A DNA stretch of 64,000 nucleotides from a bacterium. GTDB lineage: Bacteria > Planctomycetota > Planctomycetia > Planctomycetales > Planctomycetaceae. The translations under genes were made by a program, and so were the position numbers. Each line of letters begins with the position of its first letter. Position 1 is the stretch's first letter. Shown piece after piece: positions 26,641 through 34,994 of this stretch. The notes below the pieces were generated by a model. The model saw only the letters and a list, made by a program, of their open reading frames with translations, had not been told where the DNA came from and searched no databases. The stretch spans positions 106,054 through 170,053 of the forward strand of contig WGME01000008.1 in the NCBI GenBank assembly GCA_016125225.1, written 5' to 3'.

Positions 26641-26844
26641 CTAATGGGATTCCGGTAATCGGCCGCAGAAGACGACCAGAATGAAGGTCGCGATCGGCCC
26701 CAGGAAGAGTGAAAGCAGCCACCACAACAAGCCGCTGCGGTTCTTGGATTGGGCCAGCCCCGCGTTCAGCAGCGACAAAGTCATCCAGCCAACCGCATAG
26801 CCTGTGTCACCCACCACAATTGCCGCCAGCACATTGTCAGTCAT
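26641..26844 (-). CDS. Small two-helix membrane protein
   Basis: 67 residues. Two hydrophobic helices flank a polar turn (NAGLAQSKNRSGLLWWLLSLFLGPIATFILVVF), resembling the small membrane proteins found with superinfection-immunity or phospholipase-D-N-terminal annotations. The start is well supported by GGGAGG 7 bases upstream. The stop codon lies in sequence (tctcgcggcta) matching the end of repeat family C. The function is unknown. Confidence 0.65.
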   Translation of the reverse strand: MTDNVLAAIVVGDTGYAVGWMTLSLLNAGLAQSKNRSGLLWWLLSLFLGPIATFILVVFCGRLPESH

Positions 26845-27210
26845 GTCTTGCCTCCCTTATCTGTCTTCGGTCGCCTCTGAAGTAGAACGCAAACGCGGTC
26901 GTCTCGGATCTGATCTATTTCCGAACAGAGGGTGTCCGCCGGGCGATCAAAAATCGGCAGAAATGGCCGCAGGTTTGTCATCAGCTTGACGACGCAATCT
27001 TTGAGCCGGAGACTCAGACCGATCTTGTCTCTCTTTGCCCGCACGCCAGAAAAATCTCCCTAACATCCTGCATGAATTAGAGTTCCCTATTTTCTGAGAG
27101 CCAAGGCAACATTACAAAAATGTAGCGTGGTACGGTTTACGCTTATTCTCCCCATCGTGACGGGAAATTCACTGGAATGCGGGCCGCATTCGAATCCCTG
27201 GGAGGGTGCC
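26845..27210. other. Divergent promoter region
   Basis: About 365 bp between divergent genes. An A/T-rich stretch lies at 27060-27125. No clear operator or hairpin was seen. Confidence 0.45.
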
Positions 27211-29388
27211 ATGTACAATCGACCGCTGCATCGAGTCGCCTGCGGGTTGATGCTGGTCGCCGCGACCGCAACCACCGCGGTCTCCGCTGACAAAGAACGT
27301 CCGAAACGCGAAGCCCCGAAGAGTTCCGCTCCTGCGCCTTCGAACTCATCGAAGACGACCCAAAGCACCCCAACGCCCCCTCCCCGTAAGGTGCTACCGG
27401 CACGACCGGAAACCCCTGTGGTGACTCCGCGATCTACAGGAAATTCCCAGAGCAAATTCCCGCAGCTCGAACAGTTCCGGAATCAACAACGTCAACAACA
27501 GCAGATGGAAACTAAACCCTCTACGTCTGCGAACGCGACGCCCCGGAAACTGCCCCAAGCCACTCCACCGGTCGCGATCGATCGCACACCACGCGGCAAT
27601 GCTACGGGAAACACTGGCATCAACCCGAACGGGTCACAGCTGGAACGTCGTCTCGAACAGATTCGTGGCCAATCGCCCATCGCGAAGGACGGATCTGGCG
27701 ATAATGCGACGGACCAACTGCGCCAACGCATGCAGCAACAACTGGAACAACAACGTCAAGCGGGCACGAAGAAGCCAGATGAGAATAATGATCTCCGCGA
27801 TCGTGTCAAGAACATCAAGCCCAGTGATTCCTTGCGAGACCAGGTTGGCAATCAGGACAAACTGCCTCGGCCGCAGAATCCGAATCTGACACCCAAGCTC
27901 GATGAACTTCGCGGTCGCATTGAAACAATGAAGCCCGACCTGAATGCGAACACCAAGTCAGAAACCGATCGTCTTCGGGAACGGTTCAACGATGGCCTCA
28001 ACAACCGTCCGGGCAATGTGAATCTTCCGAACGATAAAGATAACTCGCCAGTGCTCGGCAACCGTGAGGGCAAACCAGCTCTGCGTATCGAAAAGAACGG
28101 CCTGATTCGTGACCTGGACGGCGTCAAGCCGATCGTCGATCGCGGCCCACGCAATGACCGCATTAAGAATGCGGACGATCTGCAACGGACATTTGATCGC
28201 ATCGGCAACACACAAGAAGTGAAGAATGTCCTGAAGAATACGAACCTGAAACTTAACGACTTCTCGGGGGCATTCCAGGCGAATATTCGCCACGGCAACT
28301 ACAAGAATATTGCGCAGACGAACATCGGCAAGAAGTACAACCTGAATCAGCAGTTCAACCTGTTCATGCAGGGCGATATTACCCGCCAATTGAACCTGAA
28401 CCAACAACTGATCGCTCAGGGTGGCTGGGCGAAACGGCCTATCGGACCGGTTTACAACAACTACACCTCGGCCCACTTCAGTGCCTGGTATCCGGGACCG
28501 GCCTGGTATCCGTCGTACTGCTGGACGCCGATCTGGAGCCCGTGGGTCAGTTGGTCGTTTTGGGGTCATCCGAGCGTGATCTATGATCCGCGTCCATTCA
28601 TCTGCCGCCCGATTTACTACTATGATCCGTGTCCGCCGATTGTGGCCTATCAGTACCCGGTCTGGTCACCTTTGCCGACCGTGGCGTGTGGAACATGGGT
28701 GGACGTCCCGGTTGTTTCGGTCCCGAGCGGTTACGATGTCCAGTTGCTTGCCGTACGCTTCGTTGATCCGGGTCATCCTGAAGAACATCTGGGCCCCCGC
28801 TATCGCGTGTGGTTGCGGAACAATTCGCTCCGGCCGATTCAGTCGCCATTCAATGTGACTCTGGTCGCCGCGAATGATGACAACCTGATTGCGGGTTTGC
28901 CTCAAGCCGGTGTGACGGTTCCCGAAATGGAACCGGATGCCGTGATCCCCGTCGATATCCGTTTGCCCTTCGAAGCGAATCGGATGAATCTGACCAGCAG
29001 TGGCCAGCATGCTCCGTTTGCCACATTGCACGTGCTGGTCGACAGCCACGGTGAGTTGCCGGAAATGGATGAAACCAACAACGGTCTGGCGATTGCCCGG
29101 GGTGAAGTTCTGCCGATCGATCCGGCGGCCTTCTCCACCGATGTCAGCACGGCGGGTCGGGGTTCTTTGGTGAGCCTTGCCGGTGAAGGCTTCGGTCCGG
29201 AACCAGGACAAATTGTGGTGATTGTGGGTGATCAGGAATACCCGGCGGAGATTCATGGCTGGTACGACCTGGGTGTGAATTTCCAGGTTCCCAACCTGCC
29301 CATGGGGATTGAGCAAACCGCTCAGGTGCTGGTCATCCGCGGTGATGGTGCTGCCAGTAACCCGGTCGCGATGGAAGTGATCAACTGA
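27211..29388 (+). CDS. Large Asn/Gln/Pro-rich secreted protein with CARDB- and TIG-like domains
   Basis: 725 residues from the ATG at 27211, which has GGGAGGG 4-5 bases upstream and opens a signal peptide (HRVACGLMLVAATATTAVSA). Residues 28-330 are low-complexity, rich in Pro, Gln, Asn, Arg and Asp, and probably disordered. A middle region is extremely aromatic (FSAWYPGPAWYPSYCW, then several Trp/Tyr/Pro turns with six cysteines). After about 520 come two beta-sandwiches: a CARDB-like one ending ELPEMDETNNGLAI and a C-terminal IPT/TIG-like one (LVSLAGEGFGPEPGQ). This looks like a surface or matrix protein. The function is unknown. A strong terminator follows. Confidence 0.75.
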   Translation: MYNRPLHRVACGLMLVAATATTAVSADKERPKREAPKSSAPAPSNSSKTTQSTPTPPPRKVLPARPETPVVTPRSTGNSQSKFPQLEQFRNQQRQQQQMETKPSTSANATPRKLPQATPPVAIDRTPRGNATGNTGINPNGSQLERRLEQIRGQSPIAKDGSGDNATDQLRQRMQQQLEQQRQAGTKKPDENNDLRDRVKNIKPSDSLRDQVGNQDKLPRPQNPNLTPKLDELRGRIETMKPDLNANTKSETDRLRERFNDGLNNRPGNVNLPNDKDNSPVLGNREGKPALRIEKNGLIRDLDGVKPIVDRGPRNDRIKNADDLQRTFDRIGNTQEVKNVLKNTNLKLNDFSGAFQANIRHGNYKNIAQTNIGKKYNLNQQFNLFMQGDITRQLNLNQQLIAQGGWAKRPIGPVYNNYTSAHFSAWYPGPAWYPSYCWTPIWSPWVSWSFWGHPSVIYDPRPFICRPIYYYDPCPPIVAYQYPVWSPLPTVACGTWVDVPVVSVPSGYDVQLLAVRFVDPGHPEEHLGPRYRVWLRNNSLRPIQSPFNVTLVAANDDNLIAGLPQAGVTVPEMEPDAVIPVDIRLPFEANRMNLTSSGQHAPFATLHVLVDSHGELPEMDETNNGLAIARGEVLPIDPAAFSTDVSTAGRGSLVSLAGEGFGPEPGQIVVIVGDQEYPAEIHGWYDLGVNFQVPNLPMGIEQTAQVLVIRGDGAASNPVAMEVIN

Positions 29389-29415
29389 TCGCATCCCGCT
29401 GACTCGGAAATGATA

Positions 29416-29451
29416 GAAGCCCGGGGATGACGATCCCCGGGCTTCATTTTT
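29416..29451 (+). terminator. Rho-independent terminator
   Basis: Perfect 13-bp stem (gaagcccggggat / atccccgggcttc) with loop gacg, followed by ATTTTTG, 28 bases after the stop of the large secreted protein. Confidence 0.92.
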
Positions 29452-29465
29452 GTTGACAGCACAAA

Positions 29466-29548
29466 CGGCTGAGAGTTCAAGGCTGAGGGCGGAGTAACAA
29501 AGGCAATTTCTTGGCTCTCGTCTCTGGACTCTTGCCACTCGACTTTCC
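29466..29548. repeat. Family A degenerate repeat copy
   Basis: ggctgagagttcaaggctga ... taacaaaggcaatttc ... ggctctcgtctctggactct. The arms are mutually complementary only in part. It sits between a terminator and the stop codon of a minus-strand gene. Confidence 0.55.
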
Positions 29549-29785
29549 CTACGGTTGTTCCGACGGGGGCTCATCCGGCTTCGACAGCAACTCACTGAGC
29601 CACCAGCCCCAGATGAGATATTGCAGCCCGATCATGCCGATGAAGCCGCCGACCACCAGGAAGACCACCAGAAACTGGGGCAAGACCAACGCGAAGAAGA
29701 AGACCAGCAAGCCAGCCAGGAACAACAAAGCCAGCAGCACACTGTAAGTGCGGGCGTCGCGACCGGGATCGTCGGGGCGAGGCAT
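29549..29785 (-). CDS. Small membrane protein in the hisE operon
   Basis: 78 residues with two membrane helices (YSVLLALLFLAGLLVFFFAL and VVFLVVGGFIGMIGLQYL) and short polar ends. Its ATG overlaps the hisE stop codon (ATGA), so it is translated with hisE. The family is unknown; short proteins of this shape are often found in planctomycete housekeeping operons. Confidence 0.65.
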   Translation of the reverse strand: MPRPDDPGRDARTYSVLLALLFLAGLLVFFFALVLPQFLVVFLVVGGFIGMIGLQYLIWGWWLSELLSKPDEPPSEQP

Positions 29786-30129
29786 CAGGCTTCCTCTGGT
29801 CCACGTCGGGCCTTTTCCACCAGACCACTGGTGCCAAAGCGTCGAGTTAATTCGCGTTCCACATCGCGCCAGGCCACATCATTCGCGGCGAGCAACACCA
29901 TCAGGTGATAGATCACATCGGCGGCTTCGTGCACCACATCGGGATAGTTCGGCGTCTCTTCACCGCAGGCCGTCACCAGTTCATAGGCCTCCTCAATCAC
30001 CTTGGAGGACATGACAGCATGCCCTTCTGCAAACAACTCGGCTGTATACGACCCCGCAGGCGAAACCGTCTTTCGCTGTTCAATCACTTCCGCCAGTTGC
30101 TGCAGGATCGAAGCCGGGGGAGCGCTCAT
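29785..30129 (-). CDS. hisE: Phosphoribosyl-ATP pyrophosphatase
   Basis: 114 residues. HisE hydrolyses phosphoribosyl-ATP to phosphoribosyl-AMP in histidine synthesis. It is an all-helical MazG-like fold with the metal-binding motif KVIEEAYELV (E-x-x-E) followed by HEAADVIYHLMVLL (E-x-x-D). It has the length of a stand-alone HisE; HisI is not fused and not in the window. It overlaps the SRPBCC gene upstream by four bases and the small membrane protein downstream by one. Confidence 0.93.
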   Translation of the reverse strand: MSAPPASILQQLAEVIEQRKTVSPAGSYTAELFAEGHAVMSSKVIEEAYELVTACGEETPNYPDVVHEAADVIYHLMVLLAANDVAWRDVERELTRRFGTSGLVEKARRGPEEA

Positions 30130-30575
30130 GATTCGAGAGCTTTCTTCAATGCCTCACTGCGATGGGCATAACTCTCTTCCAATTGCTGCAAGATGCGGTC
30201 GGCCGTCAGAATCATGCCGAGCATCCCGCCGGGTGGTTCGAAGTCGATCTTGTTGATCAGGGCGGCCTGGCCATTGTCGGCGGGTTCCACCACGTACTGG
30301 TGTTCCCATTTGGGCAGGGGGCCTTTGGTCATTTTTTCATGCAGAATGCGTGGCCGTTCCACCAGCACCATTTCATGCTCGAGCTGCTGGACCATGCCGT
30401 ATCCCTGAACCTTGAACACCAGCTTGCTGCCGGTTTCGAGAATTTCCGGGGCATCGACAATCACCATGCCGACTTCCGGCGGCGAAATCGCCTGCATATT
30501 GGCCGGGCGGATGATGAAATCGAACAACGTCTCGGGTGAGACCTGAACTTCCGTGCGAATTTCAAATGTGGGCAT
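30126..30575 (-). CDS. SRPBCC-superfamily (START/Bet v1-like) protein
   Basis: 149 residues from the ATG at 30575, with AGGGAAG about 8 bases upstream; the longer upstream frame is rejected. It has the helix-grip fold pattern of polyketide-cyclase/dehydrase or coenzyme-Q-binding-like proteins: RTEVQVSPETLFDFI, then alternating beta strands, and a long C-terminal helix (GMILTADRILQQLEESYAHR). It probably binds a small hydrophobic ligand. It is the first gene of the three-gene operon with hisE. Confidence 0.8.
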   Translation of the reverse strand: MPTFEIRTEVQVSPETLFDFIIRPANMQAISPPEVGMVIVDAPEILETGSKLVFKVQGYGMVQQLEHEMVLVERPRILHEKMTKGPLPKWEHQYVVEPADNGQAALINKIDFEPPGGMLGMILTADRILQQLEESYAHRSEALKKALES

Positions 30576-30893
30576 GCCAACAACTTCCCTGATCAGACGG
30601 AACAACCATGACCCCAGTGTAGTTAGTAGGCAATGCCCTGGGAATGGTCTGCCTGCCAGATCGCGGGGCCGTCGACGATTCCCAGAGCAGATGATCCGGC
30701 GAGACTTACTGGACAAGTGCACGCAACCGGTCTTTTGGGTTATGATGGCAAGAGCCAGTTGCTCGTACGAACCTGCCTCATTTGTTCCAGAGGCGGGTTT
30801 CATAGGGTGTGACTGGCCCTGTGCCTGTCTGAACCCGATCTGGGGATCTGTTCGATATTGTTTCCTTGTTGTGCATCAGAAGGATTTTCACCC
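30576..30893. other. Divergent intergenic region
   Basis: About 320 bp between the SRPBCC gene and the divergent Tat-Gfo gene. No hairpin, repeat or gene recognised. Confidence 0.45.
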
Positions 30894-32264
30894 ATGGCTA
30901 TTTCCCGTCAGACTTCGCGCCGTCAGTTTCTGAAAGGTGTGGCAGCAGCCGGTGCCGCGAGTGCCTTCCTGCCCTCACCACGATGGGCCTTTGGCTATCA
31001 GTCACCCAACTCTCGGCCGGTGTTCGCGACCATCGGGTTGCGGAATCAAGGCTGGACCATCACCAGCAAATCGTTCGGCCATGCCGACTTCGCCGCATTG
31101 GCAGATGTCGACGCGAATGTTCTCGGCGAAAATGTCGACAAGGTGGCGAAGAGCCAGGGCAAGAAGCCCGATGCTTACAAAGATTACCGCAAGGTGCTCG
31201 AACGCAAAGATATTGATGCCGTGATGATCGCCACGCCCGATCACTGGCACACCAAGATCGCCGTGGAAGCGATGCATGCCGGCAAAGATGTCTACTGCGA
31301 GAAGCCGCTGACGTTGACCATCGATGAAGGCAAGCTGATTGAACGCGTGGTCAAGGAAACCGGCCGTGTCTTCCAGGTCGGCACGATGCAGCGGACCGAA
31401 TCGGACCAGCGCTTTCTGCAAGCGATCGCGCTCGTCAAGAATGGCCGCATCGGTACCGTCAAAAAGGTGACCTGCGGCATCAACGGGATGGAAGCGTCAC
31501 CAGTCATTCCTGTGGCACCAGTGCCGGAAGGGATCGACTGGGACTTCTGGCTGGGTCCGGCTCCCGAAGTTTCTTACCGGGCGTTGCCGGAAATGCGGCA
31601 GGGTTACGGCGGCGGCGTACCTCTCTACAGCAACTGCCACTACTCGTTCCGCAACTGGCACGAATACTCCGGCGGCAAGCTGACCGATTGGGGTGCCCAT
31701 CACGTCGACATCGCCTGCTGGGCTCTCGGTGCCAGCGACACCGGCCCGAGTCTGGTGACCCCGGTCGAGTATAAACTTCCGGTGGCCTACAAAGATGGCA
31801 ACCCGCTGGTCGATGATCAGTACAACGCCGCCACGTCATTCAACATCCGCGTGGCCATGCCGAACGATGTTGAAATGATTATCACCAGCGAAGGGGACAA
31901 CGGCATTCTCTTCGAAGGGACGGAAGGCCGGTTCTTCGTCAACCGCGGCAAGATCACCGGCAAGCCCGTGGAAGATCTGAAAGAGAACCCACTCCCGGAA
32001 GGTGCCATCGAAGCGGTCTATGGCGGCCCGGTGAGTAGCAATCATACGGCGAACTTCATCGAAGGGATGCACGCCCGCAAGCAGCCGATCTCCGATGTGT
32101 GGTCGCATAACCGCATGCTGGAAATCTGCCACCTTTCGAACATCGCTATGCGGCTGGGTCGCGAACTGAAGTGGGACCCGGCGAAGCGCGAAATCATCGG
32201 CGATGCCCAGGCGAACTCGTTCCTCGCACGGGAAAGCCGCAAGGGCTTCGAGATTCAGATGTAA
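30894..32264 (+). CDS. Tat-exported Gfo/Idh/MocA-family protein
   Basis: 456 residues from the ATG at 30894, with AAGGA upstream. A twin-arginine signal (TSRRQFLKGVAAAGAASAF) directs folded export. The Rossmann domain (FATIGLRNQG; motif CEKPLTLT with the catalytic Lys) is followed by the GFO C-terminal domain (DWGAHHVDIACWALGA supplies Asp and His). Exported Gfo/Idh/MocA proteins are abundant in planctomycetes and Bacteroidetes, and some act as glycosidases using bound NAD. Its substrate is unknown. It is monocistronic, ending at a terminator. Confidence 0.92.
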   Translation: MAISRQTSRRQFLKGVAAAGAASAFLPSPRWAFGYQSPNSRPVFATIGLRNQGWTITSKSFGHADFAALADVDANVLGENVDKVAKSQGKKPDAYKDYRKVLERKDIDAVMIATPDHWHTKIAVEAMHAGKDVYCEKPLTLTIDEGKLIERVVKETGRVFQVGTMQRTESDQRFLQAIALVKNGRIGTVKKVTCGINGMEASPVIPVAPVPEGIDWDFWLGPAPEVSYRALPEMRQGYGGGVPLYSNCHYSFRNWHEYSGGKLTDWGAHHVDIACWALGASDTGPSLVTPVEYKLPVAYKDGNPLVDDQYNAATSFNIRVAMPNDVEMIITSEGDNGILFEGTEGRFFVNRGKITGKPVEDLKENPLPEGAIEAVYGGPVSSNHTANFIEGMHARKQPISDVWSHNRMLEICHLSNIAMRLGRELKWDPAKREIIGDAQANSFLARESRKGFEIQM

Positions 32265-32292
32265 GCACTCCCAAACCGCTGACTCTCCACAG

Positions 32293-32330
32293 GGCAGGTG
32301 TAATGGTTCGCCATCCACCTGCCTTTTTTA
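32293..32330 (+). terminator. Rho-independent terminator
   Basis: Stem ggcaggtg / cacctgcc with inner ATGG/CCAT pairing, followed by TTTTTT. It ends the Gfo/Idh/MocA gene and abuts the stop codon of the minus-strand gene at 32328. Confidence 0.88.
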
Positions 32331-32795
32331 TTTCGAAGAGTCTATGGATTGGGCCGGACGTGGGTAGCCCACTAACCATATCCATGCCATTCCACAGAGA
32401 GCACCGAAGGCTTCCACCCCGGCATGCAAACCGTTGACCCAGCCCACACGTTGTGGGAGCCACCCATGAGTGGCCAGCGAGAGAAGGATCATGATCCCGG
32501 CCAACGCGACTGCCGCACTGCGTTGAGCTCGGGGAGCCAGTCGGCTTCCAATCAGTACAAAAACCTGGGCCTTCAGAAAGTAGACAAGGAAGACCGACAA
32601 AAAGTAAACGACGCTGGGTTGGCCCGGTTGAAACAGCCCCGCTGCACGGGCTTTTCCTGCAATGATGGCAGCAAGAGCTGATGTCATCAGATATGCGATC
32701 GTCGCCCCCGGCAACAGACCCAGCCACCGCCAGAGTGCAGATCGTTGAGGCCGGCGGGTCGCATCTACGGATGACAACGGTTCTCGATTCTTCAC
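32328..32795 (-). CDS. Four-helix membrane protein, unknown
   Basis: 155 residues from a GTG with GGA about 7 bases upstream. Four hydrophobic helices are seen (GLLPGATIAYLMTSALAAI, VYFLSVFLVYFLKAQVFVLI, AAVALAGIMILLSLATHGW and AFGALCGMAWIWLVG), with basic loops. The family is not recognised. It lies 15 bases downstream of the AlkD-like gene on the same strand and may be cotranscribed with it. Confidence 0.6.
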   Translation of the reverse strand: MKNREPLSSVDATRRPQRSALWRWLGLLPGATIAYLMTSALAAIIAGKARAAGLFQPGQPSVVYFLSVFLVYFLKAQVFVLIGSRLAPRAQRSAAVALAGIMILLSLATHGWLPQRVGWVNGLHAGVEAFGALCGMAWIWLVGYPRPAQSIDSSK

Positions 32796-32809
32796 TTAGA
32801 TTCCGGGTT

Positions 32810-33514
32810 TCAGCACTTCGCCGATTTGCGTTTTTTGCCCACGGTGCCCCGGTCTTCAACCTTGCGAATGTAATCGCTCGCCAGCGGAACCTGGCAATCC
32901 GTTTTCCCCATATCCACGTCCACGGGACCAATTTTCAGAGCGGCTTTCTTGGCCTCGCCATTCAGCGGAGCCACAAAGCAACCCACGGCGATCACGAATG
33001 CATTCATCTGATAACGAACGGAATCGGAAGACTGAGAAATCGTCTCGGTCACTCGATTCAACAGAAGCCGATATTGTGAAAGGTCGAGTTCGGTATCGGG
33101 TCGCACACTCGCAATTGCGGAGAGGGTCGACCAACCCGCGATGTTGGCCATCTCCTTCTTCGATTCGATCCATTCCAGGGCCAAGTCCCAACCGACCGGA
33201 CTACCGGCAGCCACGGGGGCGACCACATAACTGGCGATAGGCTTCGAGGCCGTCTTAATCCAGCGGGTCAGGTCGCGCTTGGTCATCCGCGCGTCATCGG
33301 CAATCATGCCCGCCAGATACATCGCGTCATAGACGCCCGTGTCATAGAGATCGAGGGCCAGTTGATAGTTGGTTTTGATCCGCTTGTGCAGAAATTTGAG
33401 ATCGCCAATTTTGACGCCATAGCAGGGGTCGTGTGCCCCGTGATTGCGGAGCACCCGGGCTGTCGATTCGCGACCGAGATCTTTGAGTGCCGCCAGAATC
33501 TCGTCGACCGTCAT
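32810..33514 (-). CDS. AlkD-like DNA alkylation repair protein
   Basis: 234 residues from the ATG at 33514, with AGGGA 7 bases upstream. It is an all-helical HEAT-like repeat protein of the AlkD/DNA-alkylation-repair family: MTVDEILAALKDLG, HGAHDPCYGVKIGDL, repeated helical pairs and a Lys/Arg-rich C-terminus (GKKRKSAK). AlkD excises cationic alkylated bases. The catalytic Asp/Trp positions cannot be confirmed by eye, and some family members are non-catalytic. Confidence 0.75.
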   Translation of the reverse strand: MTVDEILAALKDLGRESTARVLRNHGAHDPCYGVKIGDLKFLHKRIKTNYQLALDLYDTGVYDAMYLAGMIADDARMTKRDLTRWIKTASKPIASYVVAPVAAGSPVGWDLALEWIESKKEMANIAGWSTLSAIASVRPDTELDLSQYRLLLNRVTETISQSSDSVRYQMNAFVIAVGCFVAPLNGEAKKAALKIGPVDVDMGKTDCQVPLASDYIRKVEDRGTVGKKRKSAKC

Positions 33515-33643
33515 GCTGGTTCCCTGAGCGAGATGAGGAACACTATTGTCAACGCGATCATCGTAGCGAGACAGTGCGCACGAAAACACCCGGCTACGGA
33601 ACACGCCACCGGGTGGAATCTTTGGACATCAGGACCGCAGCGA

Positions 33644-34219
33644 TCAGGCACGCATGGGGGTGGCCAGCGGCAACGGTTCGGGCAACAGTACGAACGGGAA
33701 GACGCGGGTGGCCTGGCCGGGAGCGATTTCTTCCTTGTAGGTCAACTGAGCAGCACGATCGGCGGCAAACTGCAGCAGCGTGAACTCCAGTCCGCAGAAA
33801 TGGGCTTCGCCGACTTCCGCGGCGACATCGGCGAAGACTTCACCGGCCGAGGCCGCATGGCGACGGACACCGTGAATGCTGCGTTCGCGGACTTTAACTC
33901 CGGCGGCAGACAGCTTGATCAGTCCCTTCAGGAAGCGACCCGGCAGCCCATCGCCGCCAGTCCCCCGCAGCAAACGCTCCCACTCTTCGTGAGATTCCCA
34001 GTAGTAGCCATAGTTGAAGTAGTCGAGCGCGAGCAGATAACTGCGGTTCTCTGCCCAGCCATGTCCGGTCAGAGGTCGCGGTGTCGGATGCTTCCGTTGA
34101 TAGCTGTGACCGCGCGGGTCACGATAGGGGTGCGGCAACTCCATCCCGGTGATAAACGCATAAGCCGGCAACTCGGTGGACGGCAACAAACGAACAGGCT
34201 CTACAGCAGAGGGCAACAT
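33644..34219 (-). CDS. DUF309 family protein
   Basis: 191 residues from the ATG at 34219, with GAGGAG 7 bases upstream; the longer frame to 34411 is rejected. The DUF309 core (about 65-130) is clear: [19 protein letters not shown] (conserved His-Glu pair), then [19 protein letters not shown]309 proteins are small helical, possibly metal-dependent proteins of unknown reaction. The last 60 residues are less conserved. It appears monocistronic. Confidence 0.85.
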   Translation of the reverse strand: MLPSAVEPVRLLPSTELPAYAFITGMELPHPYRDPRGHSYQRKHPTPRPLTGHGWAENRSYLLALDYFNYGYYWESHEEWERLLRGTGGDGLPGRFLKGLIKLSAAGVKVRERSIHGVRRHAASAGEVFADVAAEVGEAHFCGLEFTLLQFAADRAAQLTYKEEIAPGQATRVFPFVLLPEPLPLATPMRA

Positions 34220-34485
34220 TAACAACTCCTCAGAACCCCGACAGACACCCGGCTTGCCAAATCGGAACCCCATCCCGACTCGCGGCGAAAGCATCGCGCG
34301 ATCCTGGGCAGAGACTCCGGACCCACTGGCAGGCCGGTTGCCGGAAGTTCCATCTACAACCGGTGTTATGAAGGCAGGCTGATGGCATCGCGGGGGACCG
34401 TCCGGGGTCACGCGCCCGAGAAATTCATCAAGTCTCCATAGAATACCGATCTGTCTGACAGATGGGAGAGGTGAACAATCACTTT

Positions 34486-34929
34486 TCAGCCATTTTTTTC
34501 GGACTTCCCCAGCGACGTTAAGGATTGACGAGCGACTTCCCGTTGAATGCGGTGAATCACTCCCCGTACACCTTGCTGACGTGTCATGCCCAGCGCGCGC
34601 TGCAATCCTAATACAGGCAGCAAATCTTCCGGAAGCTGTGCAACCTCAACCGGCGTGGCCCCCGAGACCGCTTGTAAAATCAGCGCTACCAGTCCGCGAA
34701 CGGTGGGCGAGTTCCGAGGGACATCGGCTTCGATCTGCACCCGCCCGTCCTGCAGTTCCACCCAGAGATAGACCGGGGTCTGGCACTCCTGCACCCGGCA
34801 CTCCGACGGAAATGGAGCGATACCTCGCCCCGGCGAGAGTCCTGGCAGTTCGTCTGCCGATTCCACCAGAAATTCCAGTTTTTCCTGGTCGTCCAGATCG
34901 CGGAGTTCTTCGATCAAGGCTTCAAACAT
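34486..34929 (-). CDS. sufE: SufE-family sulfur acceptor
   Basis: 147 residues from an ATG with AGGAG 5 bases upstream. SufE accepts persulfide sulfur from the cysteine desulfurase SufS for Fe-S cluster assembly. Seen: [16 protein letters not shown] at the N-terminus, the active-site loop [13 protein letters not shown], where the second Cys aligns with the persulfide-carrying cysteine, and [13 protein letters not shown]. No sufBCDS genes are adjacent, so it is a stand-alone copy or CsdE-like. Confidence 0.88.
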   Translation of the reverse strand: MFEALIEELRDLDDQEKLEFLVESADELPGLSPGRGIAPFPSECRVQECQTPVYLWVELQDGRVQIEADVPRNSPTVRGLVALILQAVSGATPVEVAQLPEDLLPVLGLQRALGMTRQQGVRGVIHRIQREVARQSLTSLGKSEKNG

Positions 34930-34966
34930 CGAGACTCCTAACCTTTCGCCGTACGGATTGAGTTGC

Positions 34967-34994
34967 CAGCGCTCGGCGATGCCTCGCGGCTAAT
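34967..34994. repeat. Family C repeat, copy 1
   Basis: cagcgctcggcgatgcctcg plus cggctaat, 28 bases, identical to 60933-60960 and near-identical to the inverse at 63747-63775. The cta within it is the stop codon (TAG) of truA. Confidence 0.75.
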
